NCBI RefSeq assembly: GCF_009707385.1
Contig: NZ_CP046115.1
Span: forward strand, 3,658,001 to 3,722,000
Direction: 5' to 3'
DNA length: 64,000 bases
Source of the DNA: Klebsiella oxytoca
GTDB lineage: Bacteria; Pseudomonadota; Gammaproteobacteria; Enterobacterales; Enterobacteriaceae
Under the pieces are notes generated by a model, which had not been told where the DNA came from, made no database searches, and was given only the letters and a program-made list of their open reading frames with translations. Shown one piece after another: positions 40,354-50,282 of the stretch. The translations under genes were made by a program, and so were the position numbers. The stretch's first letter is position 1; each line of letters begins with the position of its first letter.

Positions 40354-40926
40354 ATGCCAAGAGCGAATGAAATTAAAAAAGGTATGGTGCTGAATTACAA
40401 CGGCAAACTGCTGATTGTTAAAAATATTGATATTCAGTCACCGAGCGCCCGCGGCGCAGCGACGCTGTACAAAATGCGTTTCTCCGATGTCCGTACCGGG
40501 CTGAAAGTGGAAGAACGCTTTAAAGGCGACGATATCGTCGATACCGTCACCCTCACCCGCCGCTTCGTTGATTTCTCCTATATCGATGGCAACGAATACG
40601 TCTTTATGGACAAAGAAGATTACACTCCGTATATCTTCACCAAAGAGCAAATCGAAGAAGAGCTGCTGTTTATGCCGGAAGGCGGAATGCCGGACATGCA
40701 GGTTCTGACCTGGGACGGCCAGCTGCTGGCGCTGGAGCTGCCGCAGACCGTTGACCTGGAAATCATCGAAACGGCACCGGGTATCAAAGGCGCATCCGCA
40801 AGCGCCCGTAACAAACCGGCGACCCTGAGCACCGGCCTGGTGGTTCAGGTGCCTGAATACCTGAGCGCAGGCGAACGCATCCGCATCCATATCGAAGAGA
40901 GCCGCTATATGGGCCGTGCAGACTAA
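40354..40926 (+). CDS. efpL: Elongation factor P-like protein EfpL (YeiP)
   Basis: A 190-residue EF-P paralogue with the KOW-like N-terminal domain and two OB domains. The loop that reaches the peptidyl-transferase centre reads SPSARGAA (29-36) with Arg33 at the tip in place of the modified Lys of EF-P. It helps ribosomes through proline-rich and other stalling motifs. Followed by a strong terminator at 40944-40975. Confidence 0.95.
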   Translation: MPRANEIKKGMVLNYNGKLLIVKNIDIQSPSARGAATLYKMRFSDVRTGLKVEERFKGDDIVDTVTLTRRFVDFSYIDGNEYVFMDKEDYTPYIFTKEQIEEELLFMPEGGMPDMQVLTWDGQLLALELPQTVDLEIIETAPGIKGASASARNKPATLSTGLVVQVPEYLSAGERIRIHIEESRYMGRAD

Positions 40927-40943
40927 ACTCTGCGAATGCAACA

Positions 40944-40975
40944 CAAAGGGCAGCCAGCGGCTGTCCTTTTTATTA
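40944..40975 (+). terminator. efpL terminator
   Basis: AGGGCAGCC-AGC-GGCTGTCCT is a 9-bp stem with one wobble, followed by TTTTTATT. It is 19 nt past the efpL stop codon. Confidence 0.9.
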
Positions 40976-41243
40976 GCCCCCTTCCGCAGCTAGCGCCTTT
41001 TGGCTCCAGACAATGCCTCTTTTTCTCCCTTACCTCCGCCGTAAAGTTGTTATACCAAAAATTACTTATATTGCCCTGATAGCACCGTTCCCCTGATGAC
41101 TTATTCAACATCAGGCGCCGCGAGAGAGGGTTTTGATTGATCAAGTTCACATTAAGCGGATAAATAAGGCTCACCAATTTAATTTGTTGTCATATATCTT
41201 TACACTACCGATGTTAATTATTGGTTAATCAGGTGTACTAAGA
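40976..41243 (+). other. Region upstream of yeiQ
   Basis: No gene is seen in this 268-bp stretch. It must contain the yeiQ promoter. A palindrome TTGATTGATCAA lies at about 41133-41144; its half-site spacing is too short for FNR, and I assign no binder. Confidence 0.5.
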
Positions 41244-42710
41244 ATGACAACCATTGCTACGGCTACGCTGCCGGAAGGCGTACAGCTACCTCAATATGAC
41301 CGCAGCCAGCTCCGTTCGCGCATTGTGCATTTCGGTTTCGGCGCCTTTCATCGCGCGCACCAGGCGCTACTCACTGACAGGGTGCTCAACGCCAGAGGCG
41401 GGGATTGGGGGATTTGCGAGATCAGCCTGTTCAGCGGCGATCGGCTGATGGCCCAGCTGCGCCAACAAAACCACCTGTTCACCGTACTGGAAAAAGGTGG
41501 CGAAGGTAATCAGCCGATTGTTATCGGCGCCGTGCATGAATGTCTGAATGCGAAGCTGGATTCGCTGGCTGCCATTATTGATAAATTTTGCGAACCGCAG
41601 GTGGCCATTGTCTCGCTGACCATCACCGAGAAAGGTTACTGCATCGATCCGGCCAGCGGTCTGCTGGATATGACGCAGCCGCGCATTATTCACGATCTGC
41701 AAAACCCAACGCAGCCGCAATCGGTCCCCGGTATCCTTGTCGAAGCGCTGGCGCGCCGCCGTCAGCGCGGATTAACACCGTTTACCGTCCTCTCCTGCGA
41801 CAATATCCCTGATAATGGACATGTGGTGAAAAACGCCGTACTGGGAATGGCGGAAAAACGCGATCCGGACCTTGCGCAGTGGATTGCTGAACGCGTCAGC
41901 TTTCCCGGCACCATGGTTGATCGCATTGTGCCCGCCGCTACAGAGGAGTCGCTGGCGGAAATTAGCGCCACGTTGGGAGTCGAAGATCCCTGCGCGATTA
42001 GCTGCGAGCCCTTTATTCAATGGGTCATTGAAGATAACTTCGTTGCCGGTCGGCCAGACTGGGAAACAGCAGGCGTACAGATGACGGATAACGTTTTGCC
42101 ATGGGAACAGATGAAGCTGCGGATGCTCAACGGCAGCCACTCGTTCCTCGCATGGCTGGGCTATCTTGCCGGCCACGCGCATATTAGCGACTGTATGCAG
42201 GACCCGGTTTTCCGCAGCGCCGCCTGCCGGCTAATGCTCGACGAACAGGCACCCACTTTATCTATACAGGAAGTGGACCTGACGGCTTACGCTGACAGCC
42301 TGATCGAACGCTTCAGCAACCCGGCGCTGAAGCATCGCACCTGGCAAATCGCCATGGACGGTAGCCAGAAGCTGCCACAGCGGATGCTTGATAGCATTCG
42401 CACCCATCTCGCGCAGGGCAGCCAGTGGCCGCTTCTGGCTCTGGGCGTCGCCGGCTGGATGCGCTACGTCAGCGGGAATGACGATGCCGGAAACCCTATC
42501 GATATTCGCGATCCGCTGGCTGACAAGATAAGCAAACTCGTTTCCAACAGTGATGAGCAACAGCGCGTGACGGCCCTGCTTACGCTTGAAGAGATCTTTG
42601 GCAACGACCTGCCGCGAAACTCGCAGTTTGTCGCCGATATTTCCGCCGCGTGGCAGCGGCTCGCAGCCTCAGGCGCGCGTAATGCGATTGCCGACGCGCT
42701 GAATTCTTAA
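41244..42710 (+). CDS. yeiQ: Mannitol dehydrogenase-family oxidoreductase YeiQ
   Basis: A 488-residue polyol-specific long-chain dehydrogenase: an N-terminal NAD-binding domain (IVHFGFGAFHRAHQA) and a C-terminal catalytic domain with KLRMLNGSHSFLAWLGYLAGH. Family members oxidise mannitol, fructuronate or tagaturonate forms. The substrate of YeiQ is not settled; D-mannonate/fructuronate is the usual annotation. Single gene upstream of yeiR. Confidence 0.88.
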   Translation: MTTIATATLPEGVQLPQYDRSQLRSRIVHFGFGAFHRAHQALLTDRVLNARGGDWGICEISLFSGDRLMAQLRQQNHLFTVLEKGGEGNQPIVIGAVHECLNAKLDSLAAIIDKFCEPQVAIVSLTITEKGYCIDPASGLLDMTQPRIIHDLQNPTQPQSVPGILVEALARRRQRGLTPFTVLSCDNIPDNGHVVKNAVLGMAEKRDPDLAQWIAERVSFPGTMVDRIVPAATEESLAEISATLGVEDPCAISCEPFIQWVIEDNFVAGRPDWETAGVQMTDNVLPWEQMKLRMLNGSHSFLAWLGYLAGHAHISDCMQDPVFRSAACRLMLDEQAPTLSIQEVDLTAYADSLIERFSNPALKHRTWQIAMDGSQKLPQRMLDSIRTHLAQGSQWPLLALGVAGWMRYVSGNDDAGNPIDIRDPLADKISKLVSNSDEQQRVTALLTLEEIFGNDLPRNSQFVADISAAWQRLAASGARNAIADALNS

Positions 42711-42828
42711 CAATTTCTGCCTTTAAGCGGACAGAGTCCCCTTCTGTCCGCAGTAAGACTTCTCTTTTCCCCCTTTTTTCGTCAGGATAGTCCAACTGTT
42801 ACAACATTACATTTATCCTGGAGAGAAG

Positions 42829-43806
42829 GTGACCAAAACGAATTTGATCACGGGGTTTCTCGGCAGCGGCAAAACGACTTCAATTCTGCATCTGCTGGCC
42901 AGCAAGCCTGCGGATGAAAAATGGGCCGTACTGGTCAACGAGTTTGGCGAGGTCGGTATTGACGGCGCGCTGCTGGCGGAAAGCGGAGCGCTGCTTAAAG
43001 AGATCCCCGGCGGCTGCATGTGCTGCGTTAACGGTCTTCCGATGCAGGTTGGATTAAATACCCTGCTGCGTCAGGGCAAACCCGATCGCCTGCTGATAGA
43101 ACCTACCGGGCTTGGCCATCCAAAACAGATCCTCGATATACTGACCGCCGCGGTATACGAACCGTGGCTCGACCTGCGCGCCACCTTGTGCGTACTGGAT
43201 CCGCGTCAGCTTCTGGACGAAAAAGTGGTAGCCAACCAAAACTTTCGCGACCAGCTGGCTGCCGCTGATGTCATTATCAGCAATAAGGCCGATCGTTCGA
43301 CTGAAGAAAGCCAGCAGGCGTTTGCCGCATGGTGGCAGGCGTATGCGAATGGTCGTCAGTTCGTCAACGCCACGCAGGGTAATATCGATCCGGCACTGCT
43401 TGATTCGCCGCGCCGCAATCTTGCCCCGCTTCCCAAAAGCGCCGAGCATGCGCATCATCACGGCGAGAAAAAAGGTCTTGCCGCGCTAACTCTCCCTGCC
43501 CATCAACGCTGGCGCCGTAGTCTCAACAGCGGGCAGGGCTATCACGCCTGCGGCTGGATTTTTGACGCTGAAACCGTCTTCGATACCGTTGGCCTGCTAG
43601 AATGGGCCCGGCTGGCGCCGGTCGGACGCGTTAAAGGCGTCATGCGTATTGCGGAAGGACTGATACGTATCAATCGCCAGCAGCTTGATTTGCATATTGA
43701 GACGCAAAACGTCGCCCCGCCGGACAGTCGTATCGAGCTGATTGCCGATACCGAGACGGACTGGAATACGCTGCAGGCCTCCTTGTTGAGGATTCGTTTA
43801 AGTTAA
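42829..43806 (+). CDS. yeiR: Zinc-binding COG0523 GTPase YeiR
   Basis: A 325-residue G3E-family metal-chaperone GTPase. Walker A GFLGSGKT is at 9-16, the metal-binding CxCC reads GGCMCC at 61-66, and NKAD is present. A His-rich stretch (HAHHHGE) lies before the CobW C-terminal domain. The start is GTG at 42829 with GGAGAGAAG upstream. E. coli YeiR binds zinc and matters under zinc stress. No Zur box is seen upstream. Confidence 0.93.
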   Translation: MTKTNLITGFLGSGKTTSILHLLASKPADEKWAVLVNEFGEVGIDGALLAESGALLKEIPGGCMCCVNGLPMQVGLNTLLRQGKPDRLLIEPTGLGHPKQILDILTAAVYEPWLDLRATLCVLDPRQLLDEKVVANQNFRDQLAAADVIISNKADRSTEESQQAFAAWWQAYANGRQFVNATQGNIDPALLDSPRRNLAPLPKSAEHAHHHGEKKGLAALTLPAHQRWRRSLNSGQGYHACGWIFDAETVFDTVGLLEWARLAPVGRVKGVMRIAEGLIRINRQQLDLHIETQNVAPPDSRIELIADTETDWNTLQASLLRIRLS

Positions 43807-43848
43807 GGCGGCTATGGTTGCCGTCGTTTTACACAATACGCGATAGTT

Positions 43849-44556
43849 ATGATTAAAAATCGAATTCCCCTGATCCTGCTGCTGAACGCGGCGGGTGTTG
43901 TGCTTTTTTGTTCATGGTACCTCCCCGTTAACCATGGTTTCTGGAATCCGCTGGACTCGGCGATCTTCTATTTCTTTAACCACCTGGTTGGCGTGAGCAC
44001 CGCTTATACCTGGCTGCTGGCTATTATAAATAACCGCGCATTTGACGCCTGCTCGCTGCTGGCGATGGGCAGCCTGATGCTGAGCTTCTGGTTTAAAGAA
44101 CAGAGTGCCGGACGCCGCCGGGTGATTATCATCGGCCTGGTGATGCTGCTGGCCGCCGTTATCATCAACCAGCTGGCCCAGCATCTGATGCCGGTTAAGC
44201 GCGCCAGCCCTTCGCTCGCTTTCACCGACATCACCAAAGTCAGCGATGTGATCTCATTTCCCACTAAAGATGCTTCTAAAGATAGCTTTCCGGGAGATCA
44301 CGGCATGATGCTGCTTATTTTTGCTTCCTTCATGTGGCGCTATTTTGGCCGCCGCGCGTTTGCCATTGCGCTGGTGATATTCGTCGTGTTCGCTTTCCCA
44401 CGAGTGATGATTGGCGCCCACTGGTTTACCGATATTGCCGTCGGCTCATTAACGGCCGTGCTTATTGGCGCTCCCTGGGTATTGTTGACCTCGGCAAGCG
44501 ACAACGTTATTGCCTTATTTGAACGTTATCTTCCCGGTGGAAATGCAAAAAATTAA
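43849..44556 (+). CDS. lpxT: Lipid A 1-diphosphate synthase LpxT
   Basis: A 235-residue inner-membrane PAP2 phosphotransferase (6 helices) that moves phosphate from undecaprenyl diphosphate to lipid A 1-phosphate. The three PAP2 motifs are visible: KRASPS, SFPGDHGM and RVMIGAHWFTDIAVG. A terminator follows at 44588-44615. Confidence 0.94.
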   Translation: MIKNRIPLILLLNAAGVVLFCSWYLPVNHGFWNPLDSAIFYFFNHLVGVSTAYTWLLAIINNRAFDACSLLAMGSLMLSFWFKEQSAGRRRVIIIGLVMLLAAVIINQLAQHLMPVKRASPSLAFTDITKVSDVISFPTKDASKDSFPGDHGMMLLIFASFMWRYFGRRAFAIALVIFVVFAFPRVMIGAHWFTDIAVGSLTAVLIGAPWVLLTSASDNVIALFERYLPGGNAKN

Positions 44557-44587
44557 AATACTATTTACAAATAATTAATATCATCCA

Positions 44588-44615
44588 TAAGGGATCGTTC
44601 TGGGTCCTTTTTTTA
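44588..44615 (+). terminator. lpxT terminator
   Basis: GGATC and GGTCC pair through one wobble, flanked by AAG/TTT, then a run of seven T. It is 32 nt after the lpxT stop codon. Confidence 0.7.
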
Positions 44616-44981
44616 TCCGCGCATTTTTTCTCATTCCTCATCATCTTTCTGTCACACTAATCATGTTAAAAATGAGTAAATTGCGTATTTTTTACCCATC
44701 AATGACGATATTTTACCCTTTGCCAATGATTCACTTTTTGTCGCAAAAATACTTATAAGAAAATGAACAAAACCGCTCGCCATCCCCCGTGCGATCGGGT
44801 AACCTCAATCTCGTTTTGCCTGGTTCGCGATATCCATTCAGTGAATGAATAAATTTGTGCGTCAGCCCACACTTTTAGGCTTACGGAATTGTCTCATTGC
44901 GACCAGGTAATTAGGCTCTAACACGTTTGGCATTTTTTATAACGACATTGTCGTTAAGGACAACAAGGGATAACACACAGC
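44616..44981 (+). other. Long AT-rich leader region upstream of mepS
   Basis: 366 bp without a reading frame. It contains an AACGAC-ATT-GTCGTT hairpin at 44941-44955 just before the Shine-Dalgarno (AAGGGA) of mepS, and a repeated TTTTACCC (near 44690 and 44712). I see no known riboregulator, but the length suggests a long 5' UTR. Confidence 0.5.
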
Positions 44982-45551
44982 ATGGTCAAATCTCAGCCGA
45001 TTTTGAGATATATTTTGCGGGTCGCGCCCGCGATTGCAGTTGCGGTTTTGCTCTCCGCGTGTAGTTCAAATAGTACCGCCAGAAATATGCATTCTGAGAC
45101 GCTTGCTGTGGGTAGTGGCGATTTATCATCACTGCAAGCCTCTCAGGATGAATTTGAAACAATGGTCCGTAACCTGGACGTAAAGTCCCGTTTGATGGAT
45201 CAATATGCCAGCTGGAAGGGCGTGCGTTACCGCCTCGGCGGCAGCACTCGTAAAGGCATCGATTGTTCTGCCTTCGTGCAACGTACTTTCCGTGAACAGT
45301 TTGGTCTGGAACTGCCGCGCTCAACTTCAGAGCAGCAGGGTTCCGGAAAATCCATCAGCCGTTCACAGCTGCGTACCGGTGATTTAGTTCTGTTCCGTGC
45401 AGGTTCCACGGGTCGCCATGTAGGTATCTACATCGGCAACAATCAGTTTGTTCATGCTTCCACCAGCAGCGGTGTGACGATTTCGAGCATGGATGAGCCG
45501 TACTGGAAAAAGCGCTATAACGAAGCGCGACGAGTTCTGAGCCGCTCGTAA
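44982..45551 (+). CDS. mepS: Murein DD-endopeptidase MepS (Spr)
   Basis: A 189-residue outer-membrane lipoprotein; lipobox LLSAC with Cys27. It cuts D-Ala-mDAP cross-links to allow peptidoglycan growth and is degraded by Prc-NlpI. The NlpC/P60 triad is Cys95 (DCSAF), His146 (GRHVGIY) and His158 (FVHAS). The usual Gly after Cys-Ser is Ala here, which should not disturb catalysis. One residue longer than E. coli Spr. Confidence 0.96.
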   Translation: MVKSQPILRYILRVAPAIAVAVLLSACSSNSTARNMHSETLAVGSGDLSSLQASQDEFETMVRNLDVKSRLMDQYASWKGVRYRLGGSTRKGIDCSAFVQRTFREQFGLELPRSTSEQQGSGKSISRSQLRTGDLVLFRAGSTGRHVGIYIGNNQFVHASTSSGVTISSMDEPYWKKRYNEARRVLSRS

Positions 45552-45593
45552 CCTCTTCTGCCGTTGGTTAATCCCTTGGCCAGCGGAAGAAAT

Positions 45594-45624
45594 AAAAAAC
45601 ACTGCCGCGGCGGTGTTTTTTTTT
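45594..45624 (+). terminator. mepS terminator
   Basis: AACACTGC-CGCG-GCGGTGTT (one wobble) forms a compact stem followed by nine T. A-rich sequence on the left makes it usable from the other strand too. Confidence 0.85.
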
Positions 45625-45739
45625 GCTCGTCGGTCAATAAACTTCGTAAAATAAGCTATGTCTTTAAGCGGAGATAGAAAAGCATTTTTCTATCAGCATT
45701 TTGGCGTGAATCAACAACACGGACTGACTATATAAGCCT

Positions 45740-47302
45740 ATGCCCACCCGTCATCTCTCTCCCCGACGAAAAATCTGGCTGACCAGTATATGTGTTGGGA
45801 TAGCCTTTGCCCTGCTGGCCGGTAGCATCCAGTTTATGGTGATTTATCATAACCGCGCGGAGCGTTTCGACGTCATTATTAATAACGTTCATAATTATCT
45901 GAAAGACTACTTTCACGATCTTAATCAGACGATTAACGGCCTGCAGCCTCTGGTAGATCAGCCCTGTGAAAACGTCGCCTCAGGCTTAACCGCCCACGCC
46001 GCCTTCAGTCCAAACGTTCGCGCCTTCCTGCTGGTAAAGAATGGCCTCGCGTTTTGTTCCTCCGCGACTGGCGCCATGAATACGCCCTTAACCCAGCTCA
46101 TTCCGCAGCTGGATATTACGCAAGCGGTCGATATGGCCATTCTGCCGGGAACGCCGATGATGCCAAAAAGCGCCGCGCTGGCGATGTGGGTCCGGAGCCC
46201 GCACGGTGGAAAAGACGGCATTTTTGTCTCGATTAATGCCAATCTGACGCCCTATATTCTCTACTCCGCCAGGCAGAATGATTTCAGCGGCCTGGCGCTG
46301 GCCATAAAGCACACCGCCATATCCACCTTCAGCAACCGGCTTATCGACCCGCAGACCATGCTCGCCCCGCCTATTCGCCAGACGCAAATAGATGGTCTGC
46401 CGTTGAAAATCTATCTCTACGCTAACAGCTGGCTGGCGGAAAATACCCAGTTTGCCCTGCTGCTGGGCGTCGTATGCGGGCTGCTGGCCGGACTATTAAG
46501 CTACTACATCCTCACCATTAAATCGGACCCGCGCAAAGAGCTGCTGCTGGCGATTAAAAACGATCAGTTTTACGTGGTCTATCAACCGGTAGTGAGGTCG
46601 GAGACGCTGCAAATTAGCGGCGTTGAGGTATTGATGCGCTGGCGACATCCGGTGGCCGGAGAGATCCCTCCCGATGTTTTTATCAATCTTGCTGAAACCC
46701 AGCAGATAATTATTCCGCTTACCCGGCACCTATTAAAATTGATTGCCGATGATGGCCCCATCCTGCAAAGCATCCTGCCCGCAGGGTGCAAGCTTGGAAT
46801 TAATATTTCACCGCTGCATCTCCACGCGGTAAGCTTTCAGGAGGATCTTCAGCAGTTCAACGCCGCCATGCCCGCCGGCCATTTTAGCGTGGTGCTGGAA
46901 ATCACCGAACGCGCGATGCTCGACAAGCACCGGTCGCTGGAGAACTTCGACTGGCTGCATCAGCAGGGTTTTGAAATCGCGATTGATGATTTTGGTACCG
47001 GCCACAGCGCGCTAATTTATCTCGAGCGCTATAGCTTTGATTATCTGAAGATAGACCGCGGCTTCGTACAGGCGATCGGGACGGAGACGGTGACCTCGCC
47101 GGTACTCGATGCCGTTATCTCCCTGAGCCGCCGTCTGCAGCTCGCCACCGTCGCCGAAGGCGTGGAAACGCAGGAACAGGCGGAATGGCTGCGTGACCAT
47201 GGGGTAAACTATCTGCAGGGCTACTGGTTAAGCCGTCCGCTGACGCTGGAGGCGCTGGTCGCCGCCCACGATGAACCAGCGAAATATTTCACAAGCCGCT
47301 GA
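45740..47302 (+). CDS. pdeN: Cyclic-di-GMP phosphodiesterase PdeN (Rtn), CSS-EAL
   Basis: A 520-residue membrane phosphodiesterase. Helix 1 (about 13-35) and helix 2 (about 238-260) flank a periplasmic CSS domain with Cys76 and the CSS motif at 106-108. The EAL domain (about 265-515) reads EVL at 296-298 in place of EAL, and IDDFGTGHS and DYLKIDRGF are intact. The CSS cysteines are targets of DsbA/DsbB control in this family. Overlaps the open frame upstream of yejA, but not the yejA start I chose. Confidence 0.92.
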   Translation: MPTRHLSPRRKIWLTSICVGIAFALLAGSIQFMVIYHNRAERFDVIINNVHNYLKDYFHDLNQTINGLQPLVDQPCENVASGLTAHAAFSPNVRAFLLVKNGLAFCSSATGAMNTPLTQLIPQLDITQAVDMAILPGTPMMPKSAALAMWVRSPHGGKDGIFVSINANLTPYILYSARQNDFSGLALAIKHTAISTFSNRLIDPQTMLAPPIRQTQIDGLPLKIYLYANSWLAENTQFALLLGVVCGLLAGLLSYYILTIKSDPRKELLLAIKNDQFYVVYQPVVRSETLQISGVEVLMRWRHPVAGEIPPDVFINLAETQQIIIPLTRHLLKLIADDGPILQSILPAGCKLGINISPLHLHAVSFQEDLQQFNAAMPAGHFSVVLEITERAMLDKHRSLENFDWLHQQGFEIAIDDFGTGHSALIYLERYSFDYLKIDRGFVQAIGTETVTSPVLDAVISLSRRLQLATVAEGVETQEQAEWLRDHGVNYLQGYWLSRPLTLEALVAAHDEPAKYFTSR

Positions 47303-47372
47303 GTGTCCTTTATTATTTGCTCTCAGAGGTCAGGCCGCCTCAGGCCTGTCATTGGAGGACGTTATCCTGGTT

Positions 47373-49178
47373 ATGTTTGTACGCATCAGCCTGATATTGC
47401 TGACCTTATTTAGCCTGCACAGTCAGGCGCAGGGTATTAAAGAGAGCGATACGTTCGCGATTATAGGTGAACCAAAATACGCCGCTGGATTCGACCACTA
47501 CGATTACGCCAATCCCGCCGCGCCTAAAGGTGGCGCAATTACCCTGGCGGCCATTGGTACCTTTGATAATTTCAACCGCTACGCTATGCGCGGCAATCCG
47601 GGTATTCGTACCGAAGCGTTATACGATACGCTGTTCACCACCTCTGACGATGAGCCCGGCAGCTATTATCCGCTGATCGCCAGCCACACGCGTTATGCCG
47701 ATGATTTTTCGTGGATAGAGATTACGCTCAATCCACGCGCCCGCTATCACGACGGCAGCCCCATTACCGCCAGCGATGTCGCTTTTACCTTCCAGAAATT
47801 TATGACCGAAGGGGTACCGCAGTTTCGCCTCTTTTATAAAGGCACCACCGTAAAAGCCATCGCCCCGCTCACCGTCCGCATTGATTTAGCCACGCCGGGT
47901 AAAGAGAACATGCTCAGCCTGATGACGCTGCCCGTCATGCCGGAAAAATTCTGGAAAAGCCATAAGCTCAGCGACCCGCTCTCTTCGCCGCCGCTGGCCA
48001 GCGGTCCTTATCGAATCACCGCCTGGCGGATGGGCCAGTACATTACCTACTCACGGGTGAAGGATTACTGGGCTGCCGATTTGCCGGTCAACCGCGGACG
48101 CTGGAATTTTGACACCCTGCGCTACGACTATTATCTGGACGATAACGTCGCTTTCGAAGCCTTTAAGGCCGGCGCCGTCGATCGCCGCGAAGAAAACGTC
48201 GCCAAGAACTGGGCTACGCGTTACGTCGGGCGTAACTTTGCCCACGGCTATATCGTTAAGGATGAATACACCAATACCTCGGCGCAAAACACGCAGTGGC
48301 TGGCCTTTAACATTCAGCGTCCGGTGTTTAGCGACCGCCGGGTACGCGAGGCAATCACGCTCGCTTTTGATTTTGAATGGATGAACAAGGCGCTGTTTTA
48401 TAACTCCTACAGCCGCGCCAACAGCTTCTTTCAGAATACAGAATACGCGGCGCGCGATTATCCTGATGCCGATGAACTCGCCCTGCTGACCCCGTTGAAA
48501 AAAGAGATCCCGGCCGAAGTTTTTACTCAGATATACCGACCGCCGGTTTCCAGCGGTGACGGTTTCGAACGGGCAAATTTGCTTAAAGCGGATGCCATTC
48601 TTAACCAGGCGGGATGGATAGTAAAAAACCAGCGGCGGGTTAATGCGAAGAACGGCAAACCGTTACGCTTTGAACTGTTGCTCCCTTCCGGAAGTAGCGA
48701 TCGCTGGGTTCTCCCCTTTCAGCACAATCTTCAGCGGCTCGGTATCGTCATGGACATACGCCAGGTCGATAACTCCCAGTACAGCAACCGCAAGCGCAGC
48801 CGCGACTATGACATGATGCCAAGCGTCTGGCGCGCGACGCCGTGGCCGGGCACCGATCTGCAAATTTCCTGGGACTCTGAATACATAAACTCCAGCTACA
48901 ACGCTTCAGGGGTGCAAAGCCCGGCCGTCGACCAGCTCATCGCGCAGATTATTCGCTGGCAGGGTAATAAAGAAAAGCTGCTGCCGCTGGGCCGGGCCCT
49001 CGACCGCGTGCTGACGTGGAACTATTACATGCTGCCGATGTGGTATATGGCGCAGGACCGAACCGCATACTGGGATAAGTTCTCCTTCCCGCAGACCCGT
49101 GCCGTTTACTCCTCCGGTTTCGAAAACTGGTGGTACGACGCAAATAAAGCGGCCAGACTCCCCGCGGACAGACGTTAA
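47373..49178 (+). CDS. yejA: Microcin C/oligopeptide ABC transporter, binding protein YejA
   Basis: A 601-residue periplasmic SBP_bac_5 solute-binding protein with a 19-20-residue signal peptide (ISLILLTLFSLHSQAQG). It delivers peptides and the antibiotic microcin C to YejBEF. The start at 47373 gives the E. coli N-terminus; the frame is open 34 codons upstream, overlapping pdeN. The only GGAGG is 14 nt upstream of this ATG, a long spacing, so a non-ATG start nearer to it is possible. First gene of yejABEF. Confidence 0.92.
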   Translation: MFVRISLILLTLFSLHSQAQGIKESDTFAIIGEPKYAAGFDHYDYANPAAPKGGAITLAAIGTFDNFNRYAMRGNPGIRTEALYDTLFTTSDDEPGSYYPLIASHTRYADDFSWIEITLNPRARYHDGSPITASDVAFTFQKFMTEGVPQFRLFYKGTTVKAIAPLTVRIDLATPGKENMLSLMTLPVMPEKFWKSHKLSDPLSSPPLASGPYRITAWRMGQYITYSRVKDYWAADLPVNRGRWNFDTLRYDYYLDDNVAFEAFKAGAVDRREENVAKNWATRYVGRNFAHGYIVKDEYTNTSAQNTQWLAFNIQRPVFSDRRVREAITLAFDFEWMNKALFYNSYSRANSFFQNTEYAARDYPDADELALLTPLKKEIPAEVFTQIYRPPVSSGDGFERANLLKADAILNQAGWIVKNQRRVNAKNGKPLRFELLLPSGSSDRWVLPFQHNLQRLGIVMDIRQVDNSQYSNRKRSRDYDMMPSVWRATPWPGTDLQISWDSEYINSSYNASGVQSPAVDQLIAQIIRWQGNKEKLLPLGRALDRVLTWNYYMLPMWYMAQDRTAYWDKFSFPQTRAVYSSGFENWWYDANKAARLPADRR

Positions 49179-49187
49179 GGAATCAAG

Positions 49188-50282
49188 ATGGGTGCATATC
49201 TGCTCCGCCGACTATTGCTGATAATCCCGACCCTGTGGGCAATCATCACCATTAACTTTTTTATTGTGCAGATCGCCCCCGGCGGTCCGGTCGATCAGGC
49301 GATTGCGGCGATTGAGTTCGGCGATCGCGGCGGCCTGCCCGGCGCCGGAGACAGCGGCATGGCCGCCAGCCATGCGCGTACCGGAGTCACTAACATCAGC
49401 GACGGCCACTATCGCGGCGGCCGCGGACTGGATCCAGAGGTTATTGCCGAAATAACCCACCGCTACGGCTTCGATAAACCAATCCACGAGCGCTATTTTA
49501 AAATGCTCGGAGATTATCTGCGCTTTGATTTTGGCGATAGCCTGTTTCGTAGCTCATCGGTACTGCAGCTGATTAAAGACAGCCTGCCGGTCTCCATCAC
49601 CCTGGGCTTATGGAGTACGCTGATTATCTATCTGGTGTCGATTCCATTGGGGATCCGTAAAGCCGTCAGCAACGGCAGCCATTTTGATGTCTGGAGCAGC
49701 ACGCTGATTATTATCGGCTACGCGATCCCGGCGTTCCTGTTCGCCATTTTACTGATCGTTATCTTCGCCGGCGGCAGCTATTTCGATCTCTTTCCGCTAC
49801 GCGGGCTGGTATCAGCCAACTTCGACAGCCTGCCGTGGTACCAAAAAATTCTCGACTATCTCTGGCACATTACCCTTCCGGTACTGGCAACGGTGATCGG
49901 CGGTTTCGCCGCTCTAACGATGCTGACCAAAAACAGCTTTCTTGATGAGATCCGTAAACAGTACGTCGTCACCGCCCGCGCCAAAGGCGTAAGCGAAAAG
50001 CAGATCCTCTGGGGGCACGTATTTCGCAACGCGATGCTGCTGGTGATAGCCGGTTTCCCGGCCACCTTTATCAGTATGTTTTTTACCGGATCGCTGCTGA
50101 TTGAAGTGATGTTCTCGCTAAACGGACTGGGGCTGCTGGGCTATGAAGCCACCGTTTCTCGCGATTATCCGGTTATGTTTGGCACGCTGTATATTTTTAC
50201 CCTGATTGGCCTGCTGCTGAATATCATCAGCGATATCAGCTATACGCTGGTCGATCCGCGTATCGATTTTGAGGGTCGCTAA
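49188..50282 (+). CDS. yejB: Microcin C/oligopeptide ABC transporter permease YejB
   Basis: A 364-residue BPD_transp_1 permease with six helices; an N-terminal [19 protein letters not shown] and the family loop [24 protein letters not shown] that contacts the ATPase. A Gly/Ala-rich insertion at about 45-80 is characteristic of YejB. Its stop overlaps the yejE start by one base (TAATG). Confidence 0.95.
   Translation: MGAYLLRRLLLIIPTLWAIITINFFIVQIAPGGPVDQAIAAIEFGDRGGLPGAGDSGMAASHARTGVTNISDGHYRGGRGLDPEVIAEITHRYGFDKPIHERYFKMLGDYLRFDFGDSLFRSSSVLQLIKDSLPVSITLGLWSTLIIYLVSIPLGIRKAVSNGSHFDVWSSTLIIIGYAIPAFLFAILLIVIFAGGSYFDLFPLRGLVSANFDSLPWYQKILDYLWHITLPVLATVIGGFAALTMLTKNSFLDEIRKQYVVTARAKGVSEKQILWGHVFRNAMLLVIAGFPATFISMFFTGSLLIEVMFSLNGLGLLGYEATVSRDYPVMFGTLYIFTLIGLLLNIISDISYTLVDPRIDFEGR

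Noticed and set aside
41133..41144. FNR site upstream of yeiQ (TTGATTGATCAA)
   Set aside because: The half-sites are separated by 2 bp instead of 4, so FNR or CRP binding is unlikely.
44982..45551. Inactive MepS because DCSGF reads DCSAF
   Set aside because: Cys95, His146 and His158 are all present; the Gly to Ala change next to the nucleophile is mild and probably normal for this genus.
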